In this document: piece by piece, positions 16,818 through 25,318 of the stretch
Layout of the letters: every line of letters starts with the position of its first letter
Position numbering within the stretch: position 1 is the stretch's first letter
Origin: Bacteroidales bacterium UBA6431
GTDB lineage: Bacteria > Bacteroidota > Bacteroidia > Bacteroidales > UBA932
NCBI GenBank assembly: GCA_002439095.1
Contig: DJOT01000012.1
Location: 1-48,465, forward strand
DNA: 48,465 bases
Reading direction: 5' to 3'
The notes under the pieces: generated by a model
Databases searched by the model: none
What the model was told of the DNA's origin: nothing
What the model saw: the letters and a program-made list of their open reading frames with translations, nothing else
Made by a program: the position numbers and the translations under genes

Positions 16818-17960
16818 TCAAAGAATATGCTCCTTCGATACGACAGGATTGGCATACAGACTGTAGAAATACCTGCGCAGCTCATCACGGTCAAGTTCAG
16901 GCTCAACCATATCCAGACGCCGCTCCGCATAATCAACGAAAGACTCACGCTCCGAAGAACTGTACAGCGCGGCATATTTCTCGCTCCCGTTCAGTATGTC
17001 ATAGGCTATATAATTGGTATTCCACAATTTATAGCCCTCGACTATGCGGCTGTCGATCATGTCGCGCACCATCTGATAGCGCTGAGCACGCTCGCAGGCC
17101 GAAGCCAGCTTCAACTCATCAGCAGAAAGCGGTCGGCACACGGAAAGATGGATGCCTCCTTTCCACATCTTGATACCGTCAAGTATGCTGCGTGTATCCT
17201 CCCCTTTTTTCTTGACATAACGTTGCCTGGAAGCAATCATTGTCTCCCGGGCCTTATTGATGTCGCAAGGCTCATACTCGTATGATATGCTCATCGGGGT
17301 GATGTCCAGTTCGTAAAAATCCTCATAGAATCCCTTCATCCCGCTCATATCCAGCATCTTGACGATTCCGTGCGCAGTTCTGTCAAGCCCGTTCTTGGCC
17401 CGGCCCTCTTTCTGTGCTATCCAGATGGAACTCCTGCCTTGGGCGACACTCTCCCTGATATACTCCGAGAGCAGGCGCGATGCGGCATAAGCCTCGCGCG
17501 CGGGCAGACCGCGTATAACCCGGATCATCTTCACCGAACGCAGCAGATCTGAAGCCATCCTATTGTCATCCATGAGATTGCTCCCGATACACAACTCCAT
17601 CAACGGAATACCATGCCTATATAGGGCAAGTTGTGCAAGCGCCGCATCAAGGGTTATATCACGATGATTCGATATCGCAAGAAAAGTCCGCCCACGCTGC
17701 ACATTCTCAATACCTTCGCAGACAAACCCGGAAGAGGTACGCTCAAGAAGAGCGTCGATTGCAGGTGCCAGCACATTACACTGAAAATCATCCACAGACT
17801 CGACTCCGCGGAACATCCGCCCCAAACTGAAAAACGGTTTCCCGGGGAAAACGAACTTGGATGCAACAGCCAGAAGCGGGTTATATGAAAGCCTGTGCAA
17901 TGTCCGGACGGCCTTGTCCTCCGGAAACGGCCTTATCTCATCAAAACGCTTATCTTCCAT
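16818..17960 (-). CDS. PlsC-type 1-acyl-glycerol-3-phosphate acyltransferase-like protein
   Basis: 380 residues, longer than classic PlsC. The acyltransferase signature appears as ISNHRDITLD (about 96-105), with the histidine and aspartate of the catalytic HxxxxD-type block (here spaced as HRD and HRDITLD), followed by KEGRAKNG (about 184-191) in the glycerophosphate-binding block. About 150 extra C-terminal residues are typical of a Bacteroidota subfamily. It probably acylates a glycerophospholipid or a related membrane lipid. The ATG at 17960 overlaps the queA stop (ATGA); longer in-frame starts lie within queA and are rejected. Confidence 0.78.
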   Translation of the reverse strand: MEDKRFDEIRPFPEDKAVRTLHRLSYNPLLAVASKFVFPGKPFFSLGRMFRGVESVDDFQCNVLAPAIDALLERTSSGFVCEGIENVQRGRTFLAISNHRDITLDAALAQLALYRHGIPLMELCIGSNLMDDNRMASDLLRSVKMIRVIRGLPAREAYAASRLLSEYIRESVAQGRSSIWIAQKEGRAKNGLDRTAHGIVKMLDMSGMKGFYEDFYELDITPMSISYEYEPCDINKARETMIASRQRYVKKKGEDTRSILDGIKMWKGGIHLSVCRPLSADELKLASACERAQRYQMVRDMIDSRIVEGYKLWNTNYIAYDILNGSEKYAALYSSSERESFVDYAERRLDMVEPELDRDELRRYFYSLYANPVVSKEHIL

Positions 17961-19168
17961 CACTGCCCTGCTCTGAAAAGAAGTGAACTGTCCCCATAAC
18001 TGAGAAATCGGAAACCATGGCCGAGAGCATAATTGTAGATCCTCTGCCAATCACCGCCCACAAAGGCGGAAATCAACAGAAGCAGCGTGCTCTGCGGCTG
18101 ATGAAAATTGGTCACCATCATATCCACGGCCCTGAACTTGAATCCAGGCACTATTATTATCCTCGTGCCAGCCTTCAGTTCCGTAAGAGAATTTTCTTCA
18201 AGGTACTTTATTATAGCATCAAGAGCCTCTTCCGGAGAATACTGATACTCTCTGGTATAAGGATCCCATTGGCCTACATCACGCGGCTCACCGTTCTCGA
18301 TACAAGATACACCTATATAATAGAGAGACTCCAGTGTACGGACAGATGTCGTACCGACCGCTATGACTTTTCTGCCGCCGGCATGCAGATCACGCAAAAA
18401 ATCCAGACTGACGGCAAAAGGCTCCCGATGCATCGTATGCCCGGAAATAAGCGAGCTCTTTACCGGCAGAAATGTCCCAGCGCCTACATGGAGACATACC
18501 TTCTCGACATCTATACCCTTGTTCCGAATGCGCTCCAGCACATCTTCCGTAAAATGCAGTCCGGCAGTCGGTGCCGCCACTGAACCTCTGATTTTCGCGT
18601 AAAGAGTCTGATATCGTTCAATATCAATATCTTCCGTTTCCCTATTGAGATATGGCGGAATCGGAACCTGACCGCAAAGTTCAAGCACCCTCGAGAATGG
18701 CATTCCGCCCTGCCAGCTGAATTCCACGACACCGGTCTGGCCTTCACGCGAGATCAGACGCGCCTTGAGCGCCATACGGGACAGTTCTCCGTCATTTACG
18801 TCAAGCGAGAGCACGTCGTCCTTCCAACGCTTAGCATTGCCGATAACGCACGTCCAGCAGCAAGACTGAGTCGATGCAAAATTGATATTATAGTCAGCAG
18901 GTTCATAAGGCTCAAGGCAAAAGACCTCTATATGAGCACCCGAATCCCTCCGGAAAAAGAGACGGGCAGGTACAACCTTAGTCTCATTAAACACCATAAT
19001 GGCATCAGAGGGGAGACAATCGGGAATCTCACGGAAAACCCGCTCGCTGATCTCACCATCTCTATACACGAGCAATTTTGAAGAATCCCGCTGCGCAAGC
19101 GGATACTTGGCCACCCGCTCGTCCGGCAGAGGATAGTTGTAATCTTCTATTCTGATCTCTGGTATCAT
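17960..19168 (-). CDS. queA: S-adenosylmethionine:tRNA ribosyltransferase-isomerase QueA
   Basis: 402 residues, somewhat longer than the usual 345-360. Diagnostic family stretches are present: FNETKVVPARL near residue 60, GSVAAPTAGLHFT near 200, HVGAGTFLPV, VGTTSVRTLES, and VTNFHQPQSTLLLLISAF. It transfers the ribosyl moiety of SAM to preQ1 in tRNA, giving epoxyqueuosine. The start codon is 5 nt after a perfect -7 box, suggesting a leaderless mRNA. The acyltransferase gene is translationally coupled downstream. Confidence 0.95.
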   Translation of the reverse strand: MIPEIRIEDYNYPLPDERVAKYPLAQRDSSKLLVYRDGEISERVFREIPDCLPSDAIMVFNETKVVPARLFFRRDSGAHIEVFCLEPYEPADYNINFASTQSCCWTCVIGNAKRWKDDVLSLDVNDGELSRMALKARLISREGQTGVVEFSWQGGMPFSRVLELCGQVPIPPYLNRETEDIDIERYQTLYAKIRGSVAAPTAGLHFTEDVLERIRNKGIDVEKVCLHVGAGTFLPVKSSLISGHTMHREPFAVSLDFLRDLHAGGRKVIAVGTTSVRTLESLYYIGVSCIENGEPRDVGQWDPYTREYQYSPEEALDAIIKYLEENSLTELKAGTRIIIVPGFKFRAVDMMVTNFHQPQSTLLLLISAFVGGDWQRIYNYALGHGFRFLSYGDSSLLFRAGQ

Positions 19169-19173
19169 GGGTG

Positions 19174-19181
19174 CAAATATA
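19174..19181 (-). promoter_or_regulatory. -7 promoter box of queA, near-leaderless
   Basis: Minus-strand TATATTTG, exact match to TAnnTTTG, 5 nt before the queA ATG. Confidence 0.6.
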
Positions 19182-19543
19182 GTGATTAAAATCGAGCCTC
19201 ACTGATTAAGTTTTGTAAATCCAATGCAAACAAATGTAAATATTGGCGAGTTAACAACATGTATGGAACATTGTTTACATTTATACTATAAGTTGAACTT
19301 ATTATTATCTATTATCATTCGTTTATCTACTGAAAATCAGCTATTTACTTTAATTACCTTTACTTTTGATTAACTTCGGTCCCCACACTCTGGGCCCTCC
19401 TTGGCCACATAATCAATCTTTCACTACAATGCAATGCTTTTATATTCTATATATCAAATGATTACCACCTTTATCTATACTATCAATTCATCTTTACTTA
19501 TTAACAACTTATCAACACCTCCGTTTGTTAACATGTGTAAAAC

Positions 19544-19574
19544 TTGTTTTATTGAAAAGTGTTGTTTATTTTTG
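19544..19574 (+). promoter_or_regulatory. Promoter of the XRE regulator gene with flanking inverted repeat
   Basis: TTG (19544-19546), 20-nt spacer, then TATTTTTG (19567-19574). The 9-bp arms ACTTGTTTT (19542-19550) and AAAACAAGT (19577-19585) bracket the promoter and could be an operator for the encoded HTH protein. Confidence 0.55.
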
Positions 19575-19593
19575 TAAAAACAAGTGTTACATT

Positions 19594-20034
19594 ATGAACA
19601 AGCGTTTGGAGCAGTTTCTCAAGGCCGAGAACATCAGCCAGTCCCAGTTCGCGGACAGCATCGGGGTCGCCCGGGCCAGCGTTTCCCATATTCTGGCCGG
19701 ACGCAACAAGCCAGGCTTTGACTTTATCCAGAGCATGGCCAAGCAGTACCCCACGCTGAACCTCGAATGGCTGATCACCGGCAAAGGCAAAATGTTTTCA
19801 AGTACAGCAGCCCCGGCTACCCTGTTCGACGATGAGAATCCGCCAGAAGCAGCCAAAACTACAACGGCAGGAGAAAACGCAAATGCCAGCCAACCGGTAG
19901 GCAAAACGGCCAACGAAAAGGCAGAACCTAAAGCCGCTACTTTAGATATACAGATTCAACAGACAGATAATCAACGGAATATATCCAAAATTATTATTTT
20001 TTTTGATGATAACACCTATCAAGAATTGAAATAA
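19594..20034 (+). CDS. XRE-family helix-turn-helix regulator
   Basis: 146 residues. The HTH_3 domain occupies about residues 1-60 (LEQFLKAENISQSQFADSIG, then VARASVSHILAGRNKPGFDF), ending in the LEWLITGKGKMF motif typical of a Bacteroidales regulator group. A low-complexity middle (Ala/Thr/Glu rich) leads to a conserved-looking tail IIIFFDDNTYQELK. The start at 19594 is chosen over an upstream ATG at 19525 because it places the protein just after the promoter and gives the normal HTH N-terminus. Targets are unknown; autoregulation through the inverted repeat is an inference. Confidence 0.85.
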   Translation: MNKRLEQFLKAENISQSQFADSIGVARASVSHILAGRNKPGFDFIQSMAKQYPTLNLEWLITGKGKMFSSTAAPATLFDDENPPEAAKTTTAGENANASQPVGKTANEKAEPKAATLDIQIQQTDNQRNISKIIIFFDDNTYQELK

Positions 20035-20039
20035 AGTCC

Positions 20040-20047
20040 TAAATTTG
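20040..20047 (+). promoter_or_regulatory. -7 promoter box of the DHODH-like gene, near-leaderless
   Basis: TAAATTTG, exact match, 6 nt before the ATG at 20054 and 5 nt after the stop of the XRE gene. It predicts a separate, leaderless transcript. Confidence 0.6.
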
Positions 20048-20053
20048 CGGCCT

Positions 20054-20857
20054 ATGTGCTTATACGACATCATAATCAAGCCTCTGGCCCGAAACATGGA
20101 CACAGAACGTGCATCGCGTCTGGGCTTGAAGTATTTCCAGCTCATAGGCAAGATTCCGTTCGCACGCAAGTTCAACCGCCTGATACACTCCAACAGGCAG
20201 GAAGGCCTGCAACGCGAAGTCTTCGGCCTCAAGTTCTACAATCCCATCGGACTCGGTGCAGGACTCGATCTGAACGGCGAACTGTACAACGACCTCAACA
20301 ATTTGGGATTCAGTTTCACGGAGGTCGGCCCGATGGGTGTCAACGGAACACGCAAGGCCATCAGCCATATCCAGAGAGACGCTCCGGACGACATAATCGC
20401 CGCCTGCATATCAAAGGACTACCTGACCTGCTTCACTCTCGCCTACGACTTCTTCGACATGTTCATAATCGACCTGTCTGAAGACCCGGCCACTGAAGAG
20501 ACGAATGCACTGCTTGAGTCTAGAATCACGGAACAGGAATACAAGCCGATCATAATCAAACTTCCCGACTACATAAACGGACCCGAACTTGACAAAATAG
20601 CGGACTTCTGCATGATGAACAGCATCGATGGCATAGAGCTCCGCTCCAACAGTCAAGTCCGTCAGGTCGCCACACACACCGCAGGCCGCCTCCCTGTCAT
20701 AGCCAACTGCCACATCGACACCCCGGAACAGGCGGCAGAATCCTTGAAGGCCGGGGCTTCCCTGGTCGAAATACGCACAGGTCTACTGAAAGAGGGACCG
20801 GATATCGTAAAAAGAACCTTAAAATATCTAAAGAATGAAAAAGCCGGTACAATATAG
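20054..20857 (+). CDS. Dihydroorotate dehydrogenase-like protein with degenerate active site
   Basis: 267 residues, short for PyrD (about 320-340). The TIM-barrel start NPIGLGAGLDLNGELYN and GFSFTEVGPM align with PyrD, and the FMN-phosphate end GASLVEIRTGLLKEGPDIVKR is recognisable. The catalytic-base loop, SSPNTxGL in PyrD, is replaced by IDLSEDPATEE, and the GGI segment reads NCHI. The lysine in IIIKLPD remains. It may be an inactive or altered paralogue. A TTG 9 nt upstream is an alternative start. Its end overlaps the CinA-like gene by 23 nt. Confidence 0.72.
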   Translation: MCLYDIIIKPLARNMDTERASRLGLKYFQLIGKIPFARKFNRLIHSNRQEGLQREVFGLKFYNPIGLGAGLDLNGELYNDLNNLGFSFTEVGPMGVNGTRKAISHIQRDAPDDIIAACISKDYLTCFTLAYDFFDMFIIDLSEDPATEETNALLESRITEQEYKPIIIKLPDYINGPELDKIADFCMMNSIDGIELRSNSQVRQVATHTAGRLPVIANCHIDTPEQAAESLKAGASLVEIRTGLLKEGPDIVKRTLKYLKNEKAGTI

Positions 20858-21317
20858 AATAGCCGAACTTCTCAAAAACAGCGGCGACACGCTGAGCGCT
20901 GCCGAATCATGCACGGGCGGTTACATATCACACATGATAACCATGGTCTCAGGTTCATCCTCATACTACCTCGGCTCCGTCACTTCTTATGCAATCAAGA
21001 TCAAAGAGAGCGTGCTCGGCATTCCGTCTGAGGTGATCGAAAAGAACGGCGTGGTCAGCAGCGAGGTCGCCGCAGCGATGGCAGAAGGAGTCAAGGCCCT
21101 CACCGGGAGCACGTGGGCAGTCGCAACGACGGGTCTCGCAGAAGGAGGCGACGAGCACTACCCGGAAGGTACGGTATGGATAGGAGTCAGCGGCCCGAGC
21201 GGCACAAAGACTAGAATCTACCACTGCGACTTGGGCAGAAAGGCCAACATTCGCCGATTTGCGCGTGTTGCATTGGAAACTTTGGAGAGTTACATAATTG
21301 AAAAGACAAATCACTGA
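20835..21317 (+). CDS. pncC: CinA-like C-terminal domain protein (nicotinamide-nucleotide amidase, PncC)
   Basis: 160 residues, corresponding only to the CinA C-terminal domain, as in stand-alone PncC/YgaD. AAESCTGGYISHMIT (about 22-36) carries the catalytic serine and nearby cysteine, GSVTSYAIKIKESVLGI is the next block, and ATTGLAEGG with GTVWIGVSG completes the signature. PncC converts nicotinamide mononucleotide to nicotinic acid mononucleotide in NAD recycling. It overlaps the DHODH-like gene and is followed directly by a strong terminator. Confidence 0.9.
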   Translation: MKKPVQYRIAELLKNSGDTLSAAESCTGGYISHMITMVSGSSSYYLGSVTSYAIKIKESVLGIPSEVIEKNGVVSSEVAAAMAEGVKALTGSTWAVATTGLAEGGDEHYPEGTVWIGVSGPSGTKTRIYHCDLGRKANIRRFARVALETLESYIIEKTNH

Positions 21318-21361
21318 ATGTTATAGGCTGAAACAAATTTGTTTTAGTCTATAACATTTTT
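21318..21361 (+). terminator. Intrinsic terminator after pncC
   Basis: ATGTTATAG (21318-21326) pairs perfectly with CTATAACAT (21349-21357), and the inner CTGAAACA/TGTTTTAG extends the stem with one G-T pair. A T-run follows on the plus strand. It starts right after the pncC stop and sits before the convergent dipeptidase gene end, so it may serve both. Confidence 0.85.
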
Positions 21362-21362
21362 G

Positions 21363-22478
21363 TTAGACTGATTTTGTAAACGATAACGCCCGATTATGCG
21401 CGTTTTTCACCTCTTCAAGCACCCTCAGGAAGTTCTCGCCGGCAATCATGCTGATCTCACGGTGTCCGAATCCCCTGCGGCGCATCTCCTCAAAAACCAA
21501 GGAAAATTTTGATATGTCCTCAAGGCCGCAGGCCGTCACTTCTATCCCGTCGTAGTCGGTTCCGATCCCCACATGCTCTACTCCCGCCACCTCCACCGCA
21601 TGCTCGATATGGTCCACAACCCTGGACACGGAGGGCCTTGGCAAAGCGGAGAGTTCATCCAGCAACTCATACCAGGCGGCACGCTTGGCAGGATCTGAAG
21701 GATCCTTGATGAACTCATCCTCTACACCATATTTCTGCCCGCGCCCGGACTCCGACAGGATGCGCACAAAGCCATCATCAAGAAAGCACGGGTATATGCT
21801 CATGCAGACTACCCCGCCTCCGTCAGCTATTCCGCGCATCAGTTCATCTGTAATGTTCCTCTTGTGGGTAGCGAGAGCGCGACAGCACCCGTGAGTATAC
21901 GCAACAGGGACACGGCTCGCCTCCAGAACATCCCTCATCGTCGCATCGGAAGCATGTGCAAGGTCTATGAGCATGCCCATATCATTCATCTCGGCTACAA
22001 GCCGCCTTCCCAGAGGGCTCAATCCGCCCCAACGTCCATCCCCGGTACAGCTGTCCGCATAACGGTTGTCTGCACTGTGGGTCAAAGTTATATAACGGAC
22101 TCCCCTTTTGTAGAAATGCTCCAGCAGCACGGCAGGATCGTCTTCACCGTCCAGTGCCGTGGCGTTCTCAATACCGAGCAGGACACTGACAATTCCCCTG
22201 CCGGCATTACGCGACACAGCCGAGGCGGATGTGGTCAGAGCCGCCATTGAAGGATACTCAAGCACCTGCCGCTCCGCCTCATCCAGCAGGCGGTCCGCAT
22301 AGCGCGAAGCCTCCATTCCGGAAAGCGAGGCAGGCACATAAGCGGCAAAAAACGATGCGTTCACCCCACCCCGCAACATCTTCGGGAAGTCCACCTGCGC
22401 ATGATCATTATCCTTCCCGAAGTCGCGCAGCCTGAGCATCTGGGAAGGCGCATCACAATGTGCATCCAATACTGTCAT
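21363..22478 (-). CDS. Membrane dipeptidase (peptidase M19)
   Basis: 371 residues of the renal-dipeptidase-like, zinc-dependent M19 family. The first metal ligands are in DAHCD (residues 5-9), the bridging glutamate in LLGIENATAL, and further histidines in IDLAHASD and TYTHGCCRAL-like context (YTHGCC); GIGTDYDGIE carries the late aspartate. It hydrolyses dipeptides, including some with a D-residue at the second position. No signal peptide is visible. The ATG overlaps the stop of the GIN-domain gene by 4 nt; it is the last gene of the valS run. Confidence 0.92.
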   Translation of the reverse strand: MTVLDAHCDAPSQMLRLRDFGKDNDHAQVDFPKMLRGGVNASFFAAYVPASLSGMEASRYADRLLDEAERQVLEYPSMAALTTSASAVSRNAGRGIVSVLLGIENATALDGEDDPAVLLEHFYKRGVRYITLTHSADNRYADSCTGDGRWGGLSPLGRRLVAEMNDMGMLIDLAHASDATMRDVLEASRVPVAYTHGCCRALATHKRNITDELMRGIADGGGVVCMSIYPCFLDDGFVRILSESGRGQKYGVEDEFIKDPSDPAKRAAWYELLDELSALPRPSVSRVVDHIEHAVEVAGVEHVGIGTDYDGIEVTACGLEDISKFSLVFEEMRRRGFGHREISMIAGENFLRVLEEVKNAHNRALSFTKSV

Positions 22479-23404
22479 CGTCCCTCCTCCTGATACCTCA
22501 GCACGCTCGCATTCTTAATGTTGGCTATCTTGATCTGCGGAGAACCGTCATAAGTCAAAGACGCGCCATTTCTTATGCTTATAAAAAGCCACTCGCTCGC
22601 CGCCTGCTTCAAGCTGCAGATACCGCTCATGTCGATATTTGCCTCATTGACACGGAGGTTCAGGGCGTTGACGCTGCTCGATCCGCCGAGCCTGTAACTG
22701 ACATACGGAGAACTGCCGTTGAGGATTGCCTTGGACGTGCCGTTGGAGACCATGGATATCCGCCCGCAATCTCCGTCAAAAACCATGCTGGCGTTTGACC
22801 CGAGGTCAAGTTCTGCCAAAGACGAAGCGCTGCAGCCAAGATTGAGTTCAGAACTCCCCACAGCCGTGACCCGAGCCGTATCGCATGCTATGCTTACATC
22901 AGCTTTCCCCTTTTTGGAAAGCATAAGGGATACATCGCGGGCACACAACGACACGCCGGAAACAGAAGCATTGTCCTTGACGCTTAGACTGAAAGATGAG
23001 GAGTCAACCACATTTCCCAGACTATCCAGGACCGCATTGCCGCCTATGGAGATGGACTTCAGCCCACGGGGCATCGTAACGGAGGCTCTGAATACGGCAG
23101 CAGGCGCATTCCTGCCTCTGAATTTCTTCCATATCTCACCAAGGTCATTTTTCTCATCCAGACTCAGCACGAGCACGCTGTCAATGACTTGGGCAGACAT
23201 GAATTCCGTAAACTCCTCGCTGACGTCAAGCGAGACCGAGCACGAGTCCCCCTCGAACACACTGAGAACAAAATCACCGGAAACCGACACGCCTTCAAAA
23301 GCCCCCGGGTTCAAATCAATATGCCTGAGCTGGGCATGGGAAGGCAGGGTAAACGCACACATGAGCGCAAATGGCAAAATCCGTCTGAATACCAAATTCC
23401 ACAT
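22475..23404 (-). CDS. GIN-domain (DUF2807) exported protein
   Basis: 309 residues with a signal peptide (about 1-25, ending PSHAQ). The rest is a right-handed beta-helix-like repeat with Ser/Val/Asn periodicity, containing GVSVSGDFVLSVFEGDS near the start and SISIGGNAVLDS and NASVSGVSL repeats, as in the putative auto-transporter adhesin head GIN domain common in Bacteroidota. It should be exported; function is unknown. It follows the ABC-F gene by 3 nt and overlaps the dipeptidase start. Confidence 0.82.
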   Translation of the reverse strand: MWNLVFRRILPFALMCAFTLPSHAQLRHIDLNPGAFEGVSVSGDFVLSVFEGDSCSVSLDVSEEFTEFMSAQVIDSVLVLSLDEKNDLGEIWKKFRGRNAPAAVFRASVTMPRGLKSISIGGNAVLDSLGNVVDSSSFSLSVKDNASVSGVSLCARDVSLMLSKKGKADVSIACDTARVTAVGSSELNLGCSASSLAELDLGSNASMVFDGDCGRISMVSNGTSKAILNGSSPYVSYRLGGSSSVNALNLRVNEANIDMSGICSLKQAASEWLFISIRNGASLTYDGSPQIKIANIKNASVLRYQEEGR

Positions 23405-23407
23405 AAG

Positions 23408-25318
23408 CTAATCTATCAATTCTCCCCACTCCTCAGTCTTGGAATCAAGGTCGCGCTTAAGTTCAAGATATTCGCGGGTCAACTCCATAATGTCATCTCC
23501 TTTCCCAGGTGACTGCAACACCGTCTCAATCTGTTTCATCTTATCCTCCAGCCCGGCAATCTCTTTCTCCAGCCATGCGATACGGTTCTTCCGCTTGCGG
23601 TCCTCGCGCACAGCCTGCCGGTTCTCCTCAAAGGCCTTTTTCTGGGAAGCCACCTGCACAGGAGCCGCTGCGACCGGGGCGCACTTGCGCTCCAGTTCCT
23701 GAAGATTCTCAATCTTGCGCTTCTCGAGAAAATCGGACACACTGCCGAGATGCTCCGTCACTTTGCCGTCGCGGAACTCATACATCTTGTTCACCAGCCC
23801 GTCCAGAAAATCCCTGTCGTGGGAAACCACGATCAGCGTGCCGTCATAGGCGGCCAGAGCCTGCTTGAGTATGTCCTTGGACTTGACATCCATGTGGTTG
23901 GTGGGTTCATCGAGTGCCAGCAGGTTATAGCTCTGGAGCATCAGTTTGGCCATTCCAAGCCTGGCACGCTCCCCTCCGGACAGCACAGAGACCCGCTTGT
24001 CGATATCTTCACCCCGGAACAGGAACTGCGCGAGCAGATCCCTCAACTTGGTGCGTATCTCCCCCACCGCTATCCGGTCAAGGGTTGAGAACACGGTTTC
24101 GTTCTTGTCCAGCACATCCTCCTGATTCTGAGCATAGTAGCCTATCTGCACGTTGTGCCCGACCCGGGCTTCCCCGCTTATAGGCTCCAACTCCCCCATT
24201 ATCACCCTCATCATCGTTGTCTTGCCTTCACCGTTACGCCCGATGAAAGCGACCTTCTCACCACGCTTGATTTCAATGTCAGCGTTGCGGAACACGACCT
24301 TGCCGGGATAGCCCACCGTCAGGTCCGTCCCCTTGAAGACAACGTCCCCGGAGCGCGGCGCAGGAGGAAATTTCACATTCAGACGGACATTATCCGTCTC
24401 GTCTATCTCTATCCTCTCCAGTTTTTCAAGAGCCTTGATACGTGACTGCACCTGATTGGACTTGGTCGGCTTGTACCGGAATGCCTGTATGAACTCTTCC
24501 GTCTTCTGGATCATCTTCTGCTGGTTCTCGTAGGCCGCCGTCTGCTGCTGCAGGCGTTCTGCGCGAAGTTCCAGATAACGGCTATATGGCACCTTATAGT
24601 CGTTGATATGCCCGAGCATCACCTCCACGGTACGGTTGGTCACATTGTCAAGGAAACGCCTGTCATGGCTGACCAGAAGCACAGAACAGCGTATGGATTT
24701 GAGGTAGTCCTCCAGCCACTCGATAGACTCGATGTCCAGATGGTTGGTCGGCTCGTCAAGCAGCAGTACCTGAGGCTTCTGAAGCAGAATCTTCGCAAGC
24801 TCGATGCGCATGTTCCAGCCCTGCGAAAACGTCTCCGTATTGCGCTCAAGTTCGTTGTCCCGGAAGCCCAGTCCGAGCAGAGTCCGACGTGCCTGAACCT
24901 CAGGAGGTTCGCTGTGGCTGATCTCAAGGCGGTCGTTGAGATTGTTGAGATGCTCGATGAGTTTGGAATATGAGTCCGACTCATAGTCAGTGCGTGTCTC
25001 GAGTTCATGGGTCACGGCCTCGATTTCCGCCTCAATCTTCGAGACATCATCAAAAGCGCTCATCGTCTCCTTAAGGACGGAAAGCCCCTTATGGTGCTCC
25101 ATTATCTGGGGCAGGTATCCTATGGTCACGTCGTTGGGCTTGTCGATGCGCCCGGAGGTCGGACTCTGAAGACCACAGATAAGCTTGAGTATAGTGGACT
25201 TGCCGGCCCCGTTCTTGCCGACAAGACCTATCTTGTCAGTCTCGCTTATATGGAAATTTATCTTGTCCAGCAGCACAAAGCCGCCGTAAGACACCGTAAC
25301 ATCCTCTACAGAAATCAT
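23408..25318 (-). CDS. ABC-F family ATPase
   Basis: 636 residues with two ABC domains and no membrane segment, so a ribosome-associated ABC-F protein rather than a transporter. Domain 1: Walker A GKNGAGKST (about 34-42), Walker B LLLDEPTNHLD. A charged linker with YENQQKMIQKTEEFI separates domain 2: Walker A GRNGEGKTT, signature LSGGERARLG, Walker B LALDEPTNHMD. A coiled-coil C-terminus follows. The first signature reads FSQGW, with glutamine where glycine is usual. Its stop is 3 nt before the GIN gene and its start overlaps the CBM9-like gene stop (ATGA). Confidence 0.93.
   Translation of the reverse strand: MISVEDVTVSYGGFVLLDKINFHISETDKIGLVGKNGAGKSTILKLICGLQSPTSGRIDKPNDVTIGYLPQIMEHHKGLSVLKETMSAFDDVSKIEAEIEAVTHELETRTDYESDSYSKLIEHLNNLNDRLEISHSEPPEVQARRTLLGLGFRDNELERNTETFSQGWNMRIELAKILLQKPQVLLLDEPTNHLDIESIEWLEDYLKSIRCSVLLVSHDRRFLDNVTNRTVEVMLGHINDYKVPYSRYLELRAERLQQQTAAYENQQKMIQKTEEFIQAFRYKPTKSNQVQSRIKALEKLERIEIDETDNVRLNVKFPPAPRSGDVVFKGTDLTVGYPGKVVFRNADIEIKRGEKVAFIGRNGEGKTTMMRVIMGELEPISGEARVGHNVQIGYYAQNQEDVLDKNETVFSTLDRIAVGEIRTKLRDLLAQFLFRGEDIDKRVSVLSGGERARLGMAKLMLQSYNLLALDEPTNHMDVKSKDILKQALAAYDGTLIVVSHDRDFLDGLVNKMYEFRDGKVTEHLGSVSDFLEKRKIENLQELERKCAPVAAAPVQVASQKKAFEENRQAVREDRKRKNRIAWLEKEIAGLEDKMKQIETVLQSPGKGDDIMELTREYLELKRDLDSKTEEWGELID

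Larger units (their letters stand above)
19169..19593. other. AT-rich 425-bp gene-free divergent region
   Basis: Markedly more AT-rich than its surroundings and free of plausible genes. It holds the queA promoter at the left and the XRE promoter with an inverted repeat at the right. In between are a DnaA-box-like nonamer TTATCAACA at 19509-19517, a related TTAACAACA at 19251-19259, and an AT-rich run around 19288-19330. It may be a replication-origin-like element or simply a regulatory spacer. Confidence 0.5.
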
